Translations under genes and position numbers: made by a program
Notes under the pieces: model-generated
The model's input: the letters and a program-made list of their open reading frames with translations, nothing else
Told to the model about the DNA's origin: nothing
Database searches by the model: none
Origin: Cellulosimicrobium marinum
Lineage (GTDB): Bacteria > Actinomycetota > Actinomycetes > Actinomycetales > Cellulomonadaceae
Direction: 5' to 3'
Assembly (NCBI RefSeq): GCF_020551945.1
Contig: NZ_JAJBZH010000001.1
Span: 784,285 to 848,284 of the forward strand
Length of the DNA: 64,000 nucleotides
In this document: positions 31,289-39,842 of the stretch, piece after piece
Numbering within the stretch: position 1 is the first letter of the stretch
Layout of the letters: each line of letters starts with the position of its first letter

Positions 31289-32427
31289 CGTGCGGCCGGG
31301 TCCTGGGCCGCCGCCTCGTGCACCGCGCCCACCTCGTGGACGAGGTCGACGACGCGGGTCAGGACGGTCGGGTCCGTGTCCGGCGGGACGCCGTGCCCGA
31401 GGTTGACGACGTGCCCGGGCGCGCTGCGGCCGCGGCGCAGGACGTCGCGCACGTGCGCCTCCAGGACGTCCCACGGCGCGGCGAGCAGGGCAGGGTCGAC
31501 GTTCCCCTGCACGGGCACGGTGCCGCCGAGGGTGCGCGCGGCCTCGTCGAGCGGGGTGCGGTAGTCGACGCCGACGGTGACGTCGCGCGCCCCGGCCGCG
31601 GTGGCGGCGTCGCGCATCGCGGGCAGGAGGTGGCCCGTGCCGGTGCCGAAGTGGATCACGGGGACGTCGAGGCCCGCGACGTGCGCGAGGGCCCGCGTGG
31701 AGGCGCCCGCGGCGCCCTGCGCGTAGTCCGCGAGCGACAGCGACCCCGCCCAGGAGTCGAAGAGCTGCGCGGCGCTCGCGCCCGCGGCGACCTGGGCGCG
31801 CAGGAAGGTGCCCGTGAGGTCGGCGGCCCAGTCGACGAGCCGCTGCCACGTGTCCGGGTCGCCCCGCAGGAGCGCCCGCGCGGCGAGGTGGTCGCGCGAC
31901 GGGCGGCCCTCGACGAGGTACGCCGCGAGGGTGAACGGCGCCCCCGCGAACCCGATGAGGGGCGTGCTGCCCAGGGCGTCCACCGTGCGGGCGACGGCCT
32001 CCGCGATCGGCTCCAGCGCCTGCGGGGTGAGCTCGGACTCCACGAGGCGCGCGACGTCGTCGGGCGTGCGGTACGCCTGCCCCATGACCGGGCCGACGCC
32101 CGGCACGATGTCGACCTCGACGCCCGCGAGCAGCAGCGGGACGACGATGTCGGAGAAGAAGATCCCGGCGTCCACGGCGTGCCGGCGTACCGGCTGGAGC
32201 GTGATCTCCGAGGCCAGGGCCGGGTCGAGGCACGCACCGAGCATCGTGGTGCCCTCGCGCGCCGCCCGGTACTCGGGGAGGGAACGGCCGGCCTGGCGCA
32301 TGAACCACACCGGTGTGATTTCCGGCCTTTCCCCGCTCGTCCCCGCGCGCAGGGCGCGCACGAGCGGCGACCTCGCGGTGCGGCCGTCGTTCAGCGGGTG
32401 GTCCGGGGAAAGGGCGACAGGAATCAC
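31285..32427 (-). CDS. hemE: Uroporphyrinogen decarboxylase
   Basis: Protein of 380 residues from GTG 32427. It decarboxylates the four acetate side chains of uroporphyrinogen III. Signature [11 protein letters not shown] (44-54), [53 protein letters not shown] and [12 protein letters not shown] are all present. No good ribosome-binding site precedes the GTG; AGAATC lies seven nt upstream, a weak leaderless-type -10. Divergent from hemA with only 50 bp between them. Confidence 0.95.
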   Translation of the reverse strand: MIPVALSPDHPLNDGRTARSPLVRALRAGTSGERPEITPVWFMRQAGRSLPEYRAAREGTTMLGACLDPALASEITLQPVRRHAVDAGIFFSDIVVPLLLAGVEVDIVPGVGPVMGQAYRTPDDVARLVESELTPQALEPIAEAVARTVDALGSTPLIGFAGAPFTLAAYLVEGRPSRDHLAARALLRGDPDTWQRLVDWAADLTGTFLRAQVAAGASAAQLFDSWAGSLSLADYAQGAAGASTRALAHVAGLDVPVIHFGTGTGHLLPAMRDAATAAGARDVTVGVDYRTPLDEAARTLGGTVPVQGNVDPALLAAPWDVLEAHVRDVLRRGRSAPGHVVNLGHGVPPDTDPTVLTRVVDLVHEVGAVHEAAAQDPAAR

Positions 32428-32477
32428 AGCAACCGATTCTGCCTCTCTCCCAGGGGAATGATTAAATCGGAGGCACT

Positions 32478-33836
32478 GTGGCTCTTCTCTCCCTCACGGC
32501 CAGCCACCACGAGCTCGACCTCGACGCCCTGGAACGTCTCTCGACGGGGGCCCACTCGATCGGCGGCTCGGCGGTCGCGGCCTGCGACGTCATCACGGGT
32601 GCGGTCGTCCTCGCGACGTGCAACCGGTTCGAGCTGTACCTCGACGTCGACGCGCCCCTCGACGGACCGGGCGTGCGGCACGCGACGGAGCACGTCGCGC
32701 GGCTCGTCGCCGACGCCTCCGGGGTGGACCCCGCCCAGGCGGCCGCGTCGTTCCGGGCCCGGGCGGGCAGCGAGGTGACCGAGCACCTGTTCGCCGTCGC
32801 GTCCGGTCTGGACTCGATGGTGGTGGGCGAGCGGGAGATCGCCGGCCAGGTGAAGCGCGCCCTGGAGACCGCCCACGCGGACGGCGTGACGTCGTCGACG
32901 CTCGAGCTGCTGTTCCAGACGGCGTCGCGCACCTCGAAGCGCGTCAGCACCGACACCGCGCTCGGCGGGGCGGGGCGATCCGTCGTCGCGCTCGGGCTCG
33001 AGCTCGCCGCCGCCGAGCTGCCGCCGTGGCACCAGGTCCGCACCGTGCTCATCGGCACGGGGTCGTACGCGGGCGCGAGCCTCGCCGCGCTGCGCGCGCT
33101 CGGCTGCGACGACGTGCGCGTCTACTCGCAGTCCGGCCGCGCCGACGAGTTCGCGGCCGCGCGCGGCGTCGAACCGGCCACCGACCTCGTCGAGGCGCTC
33201 GCCGACGCGGACCTCGTCGTGTCCTGCAGCGGCGCCCGCGGTCGAGCGGTGGCGGACGGGTCGCGGCGCGAGCAGGCCATCGAGCACGTGCTCGACGCCG
33301 CGTCCGTGGTGCGTGCGCGCGAGCGCGCGGCGGTGGCCGCTGGCGACGAGCCGGGCGCCCGCCCGACGGTCGTGCTCGACCTTGCGCTGCACCGGGACGT
33401 CGACCCGCACGTCGCGGACGTCGAGGGCGTGCTCCTGTACGACCTCGCGACGCTCGCGGCGCACTCGCCGGCGGTCGCGTCGGAGCTGGTCGCGCGCGCG
33501 CGCCGCATCGTGGACGACGCCGCGCGGGCGTTCGAGGAGACGCGTCTCGGCCGCGCGGCGGACACGGCCGTCGTGGCCCTCCTCCAGGACGCGGAGCGCC
33601 GTGTCCTCGCGGAGGTGGACGACGTCGTCGCCCTGCGTCGTGCGGACGGCGAGGACCTGGACGACGCCGATGTCGAGGAGGTGGCCCGCACGGTGCGGCG
33701 CCGCGTCCACGCCGACCTGCACCGCGCGATCGTCGCGGCGCGTGCCGACGCGGTCGCGGCGTCGCGTGCGGCCGAGCGGGAGGTCGTGGCCGACGCGGAG
33801 GCGCTCGTCGCGGAGGCGGACGCCGACGTCCGCTGA
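32478..33836 (+). CDS. hemA: Glutamyl-tRNA reductase
   Basis: Protein of 452 residues from GTG 32478 behind GGAGG. First step of the C5 pathway: NADPH-dependent reduction of Glu-tRNA to glutamate-1-semialdehyde. Catalytic Cys48 in [29 protein letters not shown] and [14 protein letters not shown] (nucleotide-binding) follow; the C-terminal dimerisation helix is present. The inverted repeat CCGATT (32433-32438) / AATCGG (32465-32470) spans the hemE-hemA intergenic region. Confidence 0.95.
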   Translation: MALLSLTASHHELDLDALERLSTGAHSIGGSAVAACDVITGAVVLATCNRFELYLDVDAPLDGPGVRHATEHVARLVADASGVDPAQAAASFRARAGSEVTEHLFAVASGLDSMVVGEREIAGQVKRALETAHADGVTSSTLELLFQTASRTSKRVSTDTALGGAGRSVVALGLELAAAELPPWHQVRTVLIGTGSYAGASLAALRALGCDDVRVYSQSGRADEFAAARGVEPATDLVEALADADLVVSCSGARGRAVADGSRREQAIEHVLDAASVVRARERAAVAAGDEPGARPTVVLDLALHRDVDPHVADVEGVLLYDLATLAAHSPAVASELVARARRIVDDAARAFEETRLGRAADTAVVALLQDAERRVLAEVDDVVALRRADGEDLDDADVEEVARTVRRRVHADLHRAIVAARADAVAASRAAEREVVADAEALVAEADADVR

Positions 33837-33861
33837 CGAGCCGTCGCGGTCCCGGTAGTGT
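33833..33861 (+). promoter_or_regulatory. Promoter of ppx (leaderless)
   Basis: CTGACG (33833-33838), a 17-bp spacer and TAGTGT (33856-33861), then eight nt to GTG 33870. The -35 overlaps the hemA stop codon. Confidence 0.55.
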
Positions 33862-33869
33862 CGCGACCC

Positions 33870-34844
33870 GTGACGACGACCCCTGCACCTCCGACGCCCA
33901 CGACCGGCCCGAGGGCCTCCCGGCGCCTGGGCGTGCTCGACATCGGCTCGAACACCGTGCACCTCGCGGTGGTCGACGCCGCGCCGGGCGCCCGCCCGGT
34001 CCAGGCCGCGGGGGCACGGACGGTCGTGCGGATCATGCGGTACCTGCAGCCGGACGGCTCGCTCTCCGCGGAGGGGGTCGCGGCGATGCTCGCCGCCGTG
34101 GACGACGCGACGGCGCTCGCCCGCGAGTCCGCCGTCGAGGAGATGCTGCCGATGGCGACGTCGGCCCTGCGTGACGCGACGAACGGGCCCGAGGTGCTCG
34201 CCGCGATCGGGGAGCGCGTGGGCCAGCCCGTGCGGGTGCTGTCCGGCGAGGACGAGTCGCGCCTGACGTTCCTCGCGGCCCGGCGGTGGCACGGGTGGGC
34301 GGCGGGCCGCCTGCTCGTCCTCGACATCGGCGGCGGGTCGTTGGAGATCGCGTCCGGCGTGGACGAGGAGCCGGACCTCGCGGCGTCGGTCCCGCTCGGC
34401 GCGGGACGCATGACGATGGCCTACCTCGCGTCCGACCCGCCCCGGCCGGCCGAGGTCGACGCGCTGCGCGAGCACGTCCGCGCCGTCCTCGCGCCGACGG
34501 TCGAGGCGTTCGAGCGCCTCCCGCGCCCCGACCACGTGGTGGCGACGTCCAAGACGTTCCGCTCGCTCGCGCGCCTCGCGGGCATGCAGGTCGAGGTCGT
34601 CGGCCCGGACGAGCGGTGGCGCATGCGGCGCTCGCAGCTCGCCGACTGGGTGCCGCGCCTCGCGCGCCTGACCGCCGAGGGGCGTACGGCGCTGCCGGGC
34701 GTCACGCCCGAGCGCACGTTCCAGATCGTGGCGGGCGGCGTCGTCGCGGTCGAGACGATGAAGGCGCTCGGCGTGGACGAGCTGGAGATCTGCCCGTGGG
34801 CGCTGCGGGAGGGCGCCATCCTGCGCAGGCTCGACCACATCTGA
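33870..34844 (+). CDS. ppx: Ppx/GppA family exopolyphosphatase
   Basis: Protein of 324 residues. ASKHA-fold phosphatase: RLGVLDIGSNTVHLAVVD near the N-terminus, SGEDESRLTFLAA, and LVLDIGGGSLEIASG. It hydrolyses polyphosphate or (p)ppGpp. Short single-module form without the C-terminal HD domain, as in mycobacterial Ppx1. GTG 33870 was preferred over GTG 33858 because the latter lies within the -10 hexamer. Confidence 0.88.
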   Translation: MTTTPAPPTPTTGPRASRRLGVLDIGSNTVHLAVVDAAPGARPVQAAGARTVVRIMRYLQPDGSLSAEGVAAMLAAVDDATALARESAVEEMLPMATSALRDATNGPEVLAAIGERVGQPVRVLSGEDESRLTFLAARRWHGWAAGRLLVLDIGGGSLEIASGVDEEPDLAASVPLGAGRMTMAYLASDPPRPAEVDALREHVRAVLAPTVEAFERLPRPDHVVATSKTFRSLARLAGMQVEVVGPDERWRMRRSQLADWVPRLARLTAEGRTALPGVTPERTFQIVAGGVVAVETMKALGVDELEICPWALREGAILRRLDHI

Positions 34845-34976
34845 CGGGCGCTCCGTCCGGTGCGTCGAGGGGCGCGCCGTGGAGACCGACGCTCAGCCGG
34901 CCAGCGCTCCCGCGAGGCGGTCGAGGACGATCCGACCGGCGAGCGGTACGAGGTCCGCGTCGGCGGGCGTGACCCC

Positions 34977-35024
34977 TGCCCGACGGCGCGTGGTGCACCC
35001 AGCGCGACCACGCGCCGTCGGGCA
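34977..35024. repeat. Perfect 18-bp-arm palindrome after ppx
   Basis: TGCCCGACGGCGCGTGGT (34977-34994) is perfectly complementary to 35007-35024, with a 12-nt loop. It sits in the interval between ppx and the convergent glycosidase gene and may end both transcripts. Its right arm recurs at 16513-16530, and its core recurs at 21955-22007. Apart from this hairpin I see nothing in 34845-35092. Confidence 0.8.
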
Positions 35025-35092
35025 CTCGCTCGCGCGGCCCCAGTTCCGGCGAGCGAGGACCCGTGCCGGGCTCGCGCCCGGCACGGGAGACG

Positions 35093-36727
35093 TCACACCG
35101 AGCGCGCGTGGCTCGGTGCCGATTCGTTCCATACGCGGTCGAGGGCCGTGACCACGTACGTGTAGCTCGTGCCCGGGTCGGCGGCCTCGTCCGTCCAGTG
35201 CTGGACGACGTGGCCGTCGCTGCGCACGGTCGCGAGGAGAGCGGTGGGGTCCTCGACGTCGATCGTGCGGACACGTCCTTCGACACGATAGATCGCGAAC
35301 GACGTCGCCGCCGAGCGGCGCGGCCCGCTGTCGTTCCAGTGAAGGCTCACGCCCTGCCCGGTCCGGCGTGCGGTGGCCAGCACGGGGACGCGCACGCGCG
35401 TGCCGGGCAGGTGCGGCATGGCGGGGACGATCGCGGGGTGGCGGTAGTGGTCGTCGCGGACGATCGACATCGACCCCTGCGGGTCGGCGGGGACGTGCTT
35501 CGCGGAGAAGTACACGTTGCCGTGCACCGGGTTCTCCTGCTCGTGGCAGTACGTCACGTGCTTCGACAGCTCGGCCGGGTCGGTGAACACGCCCGACGTG
35601 ACCTTGTACAGCGCCTCCCCGACGTAGAGCTGCGTGCCGGACTGCGCGGCGACGTCGGCCCACCAGGGCACGAGCTTGGCGTAGTCGGCGACGGCGAGCC
35701 CGAACTGCCAGTAGATCTGCGGGTTGATGTAGTCGAGCCAGCCCTCGAGGACCCACTTGCGGGTGTCGGCGAACTGCATGTCGTAGGACTGGGAGCCGCC
35801 GGTGTCGGAGCCCAGCGGGTCGGTGGACGCGTTGCGCCAGATGCCGAACGGGCTGATGCCGAACTTGACCCACGGCTTGGTCTGCTTGATCCGCTCGGAG
35901 ATGGTGCGGACGAACTCGTCGACGTTGTGCCGGCGCCAGTCCTCGACGGTGGCGAAGCCCGCGCCGTACGTCGCGTAGGTGTGCGCGTCGGGGATCGTCT
36001 GGCCGGCGACGGCGTACGGGTAGAAGTAGTCGTCGAAGTGGACGCCGTCGAGGTCGTAGTTCTCGACGCTGTGGAGGATCGCGCGGTAGATGTGCTCGCG
36101 GGCCTCGGGGATGCCCGGGTCGAAGTAGAGCTTGCCGCCGTACGCCCACACCCAGTCCGGGTGCTGTCGCGCCGGGTGCTCGGGGACGAGCTGCGCGGGG
36201 TCGGCCTGCATGGACACGCGGTACGGGTTGTACCAGGCGTGGATCTCCAGGTTGCGCTCGTGGGCCTTCTCGACGACGAACGCGAGCGGGTCGTAGCCGG
36301 GGTCCTGGCCCTGCGTGCCGGTGAGGTACTGGGACCACGGCTCGTACGGGCTGGGCCAGAACGCGTCGGCGGTGGGCCGCACCTGCACGAACACGGCGTT
36401 GAGGCGGAAGTCGCGCGCGACGTCGAGCCAGTGCACGAACTCCGCCTGCTGCTGCTCCGCGGACAGGCCGGACGCGGACGGCCAGTCGATGTTCACGACG
36501 CTGGAGATCCACATGGCGCGCAGCTCGCGCTTGCGCAGGCCCGACGCCGCGTCGCCGGCGGCGCTGCCGGGTGCGGTCGCGGCGGCGGCCGGGGAGAGCG
36601 AGCCGACGGTCACGGTGAGGGTGCTCGCCGCGACGCCGGCCGTGGCGAGGGTGAGGAACTGACGTCGGCCGACCCCGGCTGCGGGGGGCTCGGCGGGCGG
36701 ACGGGGGGCGGGAGTGTCGAGCGTCAT
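35093..36727 (-). CDS. GHL10 (DUF187) family glycosyl hydrolase, Tat-exported
   Basis: Protein of 544 residues, ATG 36727 behind GGAGGAG. Twin-arginine signal VGRRQFLTLATAGVAAS and cleavage near PAAAATA. Catalytic domain: LRAMWISSVVNIDWPS, FRLNAVFVQVRPTADAFWPS, EIHAWYNPYRVS, YDLDGVHFDDYFYPY and YINPQIYWQFG, typical of GHL10/YngK proteins; the Asp pair in HFDDYFYP is a likely catalytic site. A C-terminal fibronectin-like domain (about 445-540) follows. Probably acts outside the cell on peptidoglycan or another glycan. Confidence 0.88.
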   Translation of the reverse strand: MTLDTPAPRPPAEPPAAGVGRRQFLTLATAGVAASTLTVTVGSLSPAAAATAPGSAAGDAASGLRKRELRAMWISSVVNIDWPSASGLSAEQQQAEFVHWLDVARDFRLNAVFVQVRPTADAFWPSPYEPWSQYLTGTQGQDPGYDPLAFVVEKAHERNLEIHAWYNPYRVSMQADPAQLVPEHPARQHPDWVWAYGGKLYFDPGIPEAREHIYRAILHSVENYDLDGVHFDDYFYPYAVAGQTIPDAHTYATYGAGFATVEDWRRHNVDEFVRTISERIKQTKPWVKFGISPFGIWRNASTDPLGSDTGGSQSYDMQFADTRKWVLEGWLDYINPQIYWQFGLAVADYAKLVPWWADVAAQSGTQLYVGEALYKVTSGVFTDPAELSKHVTYCHEQENPVHGNVYFSAKHVPADPQGSMSIVRDDHYRHPAIVPAMPHLPGTRVRVPVLATARRTGQGVSLHWNDSGPRRSAATSFAIYRVEGRVRTIDVEDPTALLATVRSDGHVVQHWTDEAADPGTSYTYVVTALDRVWNESAPSHARSV

Positions 36728-36757
36728 CGCTGGGTCTCTCCTCCATCGGGTCGACAG

Positions 36758-36778
36758 GTGTGGAAGATACTTTCACAC
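36758..36778. promoter_or_regulatory. Operator-like palindrome upstream of the GHL10 gene
   Basis: GTGTG-GAAG-ATA-CTTT-CACAC is a nearly perfect 21-bp inverted repeat 30 bp before the start codon. GAAA...TTTC symmetry with flanking GTG/CAC resembles sites of RpiR-family sugar-phosphate regulators, but no regulator is adjacent. Confidence 0.55.
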
Positions 36779-36852
36779 TAGCGCGCCGAAGTGAAGGTTT
36801 GCGTCATGCGAGGGCGTGCGGCAGGGGAGGGCGATGCGGTGGGAGGGCGCGG

Positions 36853-38637
36853 TCAGCGCACGGTGACCGACCCCGGGAACGGCGCCGCCGAGCGGTCCGT
36901 GAGCGACCCGTCGCCGCCGGAGTTGATCTCCATGAGGTACTGCACGAGCTGCGCGTCGGACCGCGGCGCCCGCGCCAGGGCCAGGGCGAGGTCGTCACCG
37001 CCGAGCGGGTTCTGGTCGTAGTCGGTCGTGACCGAGCGCGTGTTCATGCCCAGGGTCTCGTTCTCCAGCCCCGTGCGGACGTGCCCCGCGAGCGCGTCCA
37101 TCTGGTCGTGGGTCAACGAGAGCTGCACCTGCTGCCCCGGCGCGACCTCGCCCGACGGCGAGAAACCGCCGAACTCGGGGGTGTTGAACACCTGCGCGGT
37201 AAAGTCGTCGGCCGTCACCTCGTACGTGTACGTCCGCGCCGACACGTCCTCCGCGCCGCCCGCGTCGAACGTCTGCGACATCCGGAAGTCGCCCCGGTCC
37301 CCGTACGTCGCCGTGAGCAGGTGCTCCGACCGGCCGTCCGGGTACGTCGTCAGCACCGACGAACCCGTGTTCTCCGCGACGTCGAACCCGAGCTCCAACG
37401 GGCCCACCTCGGCGTCCAGGGACGTCGTCGAGGTGTAGTCGACCCGCTCGACCGTGGTCGTCCCCGAGATCCCCGTCGACGGGTCCGCCGGGAGCTCGCC
37501 CGTCACGAGGTAGCGGTCGTACGCGGCCTGGCCCTGCGGCGTCGAGAGGTCGAGCTCCGCGGTCCGCAGCGACGCGCCGTCGAGCGACGTCGTGTTCCCC
37601 AGCATCACCTTGACCGCCTCGAGGTCGACGCCGACGCCGCCGTAGTTCGAGATCGCCTCGGTCGGGCCGGCGGTGACCCGCACCGTGTCCTCGCCCGTGC
37701 GCTCGACCAGGCTGCTCGCCCCGCTCGCCTCCGTGATGTCGGACTTCACCGCGATGTGCTTGAACACGGCCTCGAGCTCGGTGCCCGTGTAGTCCCCGCC
37801 CTCCATCGTCACCGAGGACCCCACCGGCATCGAGCGCGGGTCGAACGGGTTGACGGTCCCCGGGTCCACGTCGACGCCGTCCGGCACCTTCACCGTGTAC
37901 TGCGACGTCACGCCCGTCTCGTACGCCCCGCTGACGCCGTAGCCGCCCTTCTCGACCCCGCCCTCGACGCCGATCGACACGTCGGTCTTCGACGTGTACG
38001 TCGTGTACCCGTCCGCGCTGTGCTCGCCCGTCGTGTACTCGGCACCGCCCGTCAGGCCGAACGAGATCTTCGCCCCGTTCCCCGTCGTGACGTGGTCGGC
38101 CAACGAGCCCGACCCCGACACCGTCGTCCCACCCGTCGTCGGGTCGTGGCTCACGCCGACCCCGACGCCCGACGTGCGCCCGTCCGTCGTCGTCTCGTGC
38201 TCACCCTTCACCCCGACCGTCGGGCCGCCCGGGGCGTCCGCGCCGTCGTCGCCGGACCCGGCGCCAGGCCCGGCGCCAGGCCCGGTCGGTCCACCCGGTC
38301 CACCCGGCCCGCCCGGCCCCCCGGGGCCACCTGGTCCGGCGGGACCCCCGGGGCCGGACGGGAGGGAGCCGCCGTCGGTGCTCGCGCCCTCCTGCTGGTC
38401 GGCGTCCGCGCGGAGGCGGCGGGCGGCGTCGCGCAGCGTCGTGGCCGCCGAGACGAGAGCCGGCTCGAGCTCGGCACCCCAGCGCCCGCGCAGCTCGTCG
38501 CCGTCCGGGCCCGCCCACGGCACGCCCGACACCACCCCGCGCAAGGCCGCGCGCGCCGCGTCCAGGTCGTCCGACGACGTGACGAACCGGTCCGCCAACG
38601 CCCGCAGCGCGCCCACGTCGGCGCCGTACATCCCCAT
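36853..38637 (-). CDS. WXG-like N-terminal domain protein with collagen-like linker, candidate type VII-type secreted protein
   Basis: Protein of 594 residues, ATG 38637 behind GGAGGG. Residues 1-80 form a helical hairpin with PWAGPDGDELRGRW, resembling WXG100/LXG-type secretion domains. Residues about 91-135 are Gly-Pro-rich collagen-like triplets (PGGPGGPGGP and similar). The C-terminal 450 residues are Thr/Gly/Asp-rich beta-type sequence without a recognised domain. There is no signal peptide, so export would need an Esx-like apparatus, not seen in the window. Not placed in an operon. Confidence 0.7.
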   Translation of the reverse strand: MGMYGADVGALRALADRFVTSSDDLDAARAALRGVVSGVPWAGPDGDELRGRWGAELEPALVSAATTLRDAARRLRADADQQEGASTDGGSLPSGPGGPAGPGGPGGPGGPGGPGGPTGPGAGPGAGSGDDGADAPGGPTVGVKGEHETTTDGRTSGVGVGVSHDPTTGGTTVSGSGSLADHVTTGNGAKISFGLTGGAEYTTGEHSADGYTTYTSKTDVSIGVEGGVEKGGYGVSGAYETGVTSQYTVKVPDGVDVDPGTVNPFDPRSMPVGSSVTMEGGDYTGTELEAVFKHIAVKSDITEASGASSLVERTGEDTVRVTAGPTEAISNYGGVGVDLEAVKVMLGNTTSLDGASLRTAELDLSTPQGQAAYDRYLVTGELPADPSTGISGTTTVERVDYTSTTSLDAEVGPLELGFDVAENTGSSVLTTYPDGRSEHLLTATYGDRGDFRMSQTFDAGGAEDVSARTYTYEVTADDFTAQVFNTPEFGGFSPSGEVAPGQQVQLSLTHDQMDALAGHVRTGLENETLGMNTRSVTTDYDQNPLGGDDLALALARAPRSDAQLVQYLMEINSGGDGSLTDRSAAPFPGSVTVR

Positions 38638-38833
38638 CGCGCAGCCCTCCAGCGGCTCGTCCCCACCGGGAGGCTAGCCCGCCACACGTCGTCGGGCACG
38701 CGTCGACCATGGTGCGAGGTCCCCGTCCGGACGTCCGCCCGACGCGCGAGAACGGCGCGTCGCACCTACCGTCGAGGGCGGTGCTGTCAACCCGACACGC
38801 CGCGGTGCGGGACGCTGGAGGGGGCGGACGCGC

Positions 38834-39832
38834 ATGAGGCTGGAAGAGACGATCGCACGCAGGACCCGGGCGGCGCGCCTCGCGCTCGTGGCGGTGGCGG
38901 CCGCCCTCGCCCTGGTGCTCACCGCCCTGGTCGCCCCGGCGCGTGCCGCGACGACGCTCGCACCGCCCCTCGCGGCGAAGACGTACGGGCTGTCGTCCTA
39001 CTACGGGCCGCGCTGCATGCCCGTCGCGAGCGCCTCGACGTGGCACCTCGGCCAGGACCTCGACGGGCGGCAGGGAACCCGCATCAACGCGATCGCCGAC
39101 GGCGTCGTGCTGCGCGCCGGGGCGGTGAGCGGGCTCGGGCAGTGGGTCGTGCTGAAGCACAGCGTCGACGGGCGCACCGTGTCGTCGCTGTACGGCCACG
39201 TCGTCGACGGCGACAAGTACGTCAAGGTCGGCCAGCGGGTGAAGAAGGGGCAGCGCATCGCCGACCTGGGCTCGACGGGCACGTCCACCGCCCCGCACCT
39301 GCACCTCGAGGTGTGGCTCGGGACGTACGGGTCGGGCGCGACGCACACCGACCCCCTGCCGTACCTGAAGGCGCGCGGGGTGAACCTGTCCACCGGGGCC
39401 AGCTGGGCCGCGTCCCGGACGGTCCCCTCGTCCTGCACCTACTACGCGACGACGCGCGTGAACTTCCGGGCGTCGCCGTCCACAGGAGCCGCGGTGCTCG
39501 CCGTCGTCCCCAGGGCGGGGAAGGTCACGGCGAAGCCCGGGGCGAGCTCCGGCGAGTGGCGCAAGGTCACGTACGGCTCGCGCACGGGCTGGATCCACGG
39601 CGCCTACCTGAGCCCCACGCGGCCCTCGACGGCGAAGACGTCCTACGTCACCGCGACCGTGCTCAACCTGCGGTCGAAGCCGACGACCTCCTCGACGGTG
39701 CTCGCCAAGCTCGCGCGCGGCACGGCGGTCACCCACGCGGGCACGGCGTCGAAGGGCTGGCTCAAGGTGAAGGTCGGCTCGCGCACCGGCTACGTCTCGA
39801 CCGCGTACCTGTCGTCGACGAAGCCCCGCTGA
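38834..39832 (+). CDS. Secreted M23 (LytM) peptidase with two SH3 domains
   Basis: Protein of 332 residues, ATG 38834 behind GGAGGGGG. Signal peptide ending ALVAPARAA. LytM domain with zinc ligands His71 and Asp75 (HLGQD) and His157, with His155 as catalytic partner (HLHLEV). Two bacterial SH3 repeats follow (NFRASPSTGAAVLAVV and NLRSKPTTSSTVLAKL). Predicted cell-wall endopeptidase. The SH3 domains likely bind peptidoglycan. Confidence 0.92.
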   Translation: MRLEETIARRTRAARLALVAVAAALALVLTALVAPARAATTLAPPLAAKTYGLSSYYGPRCMPVASASTWHLGQDLDGRQGTRINAIADGVVLRAGAVSGLGQWVVLKHSVDGRTVSSLYGHVVDGDKYVKVGQRVKKGQRIADLGSTGTSTAPHLHLEVWLGTYGSGATHTDPLPYLKARGVNLSTGASWAASRTVPSSCTYYATTRVNFRASPSTGAAVLAVVPRAGKVTAKPGASSGEWRKVTYGSRTGWIHGAYLSPTRPSTAKTSYVTATVLNLRSKPTTSSTVLAKLARGTAVTHAGTASKGWLKVKVGSRTGYVSTAYLSSTKPR

Positions 39833-39842
39833 CGGTCCGGTC

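Noticed and set aside
38260..38345. Short GGCCC-type repeats
   Set aside because: They are the codons of the collagen-like Gly-Pro linker in the WXG-like protein, not an independent repeat element.
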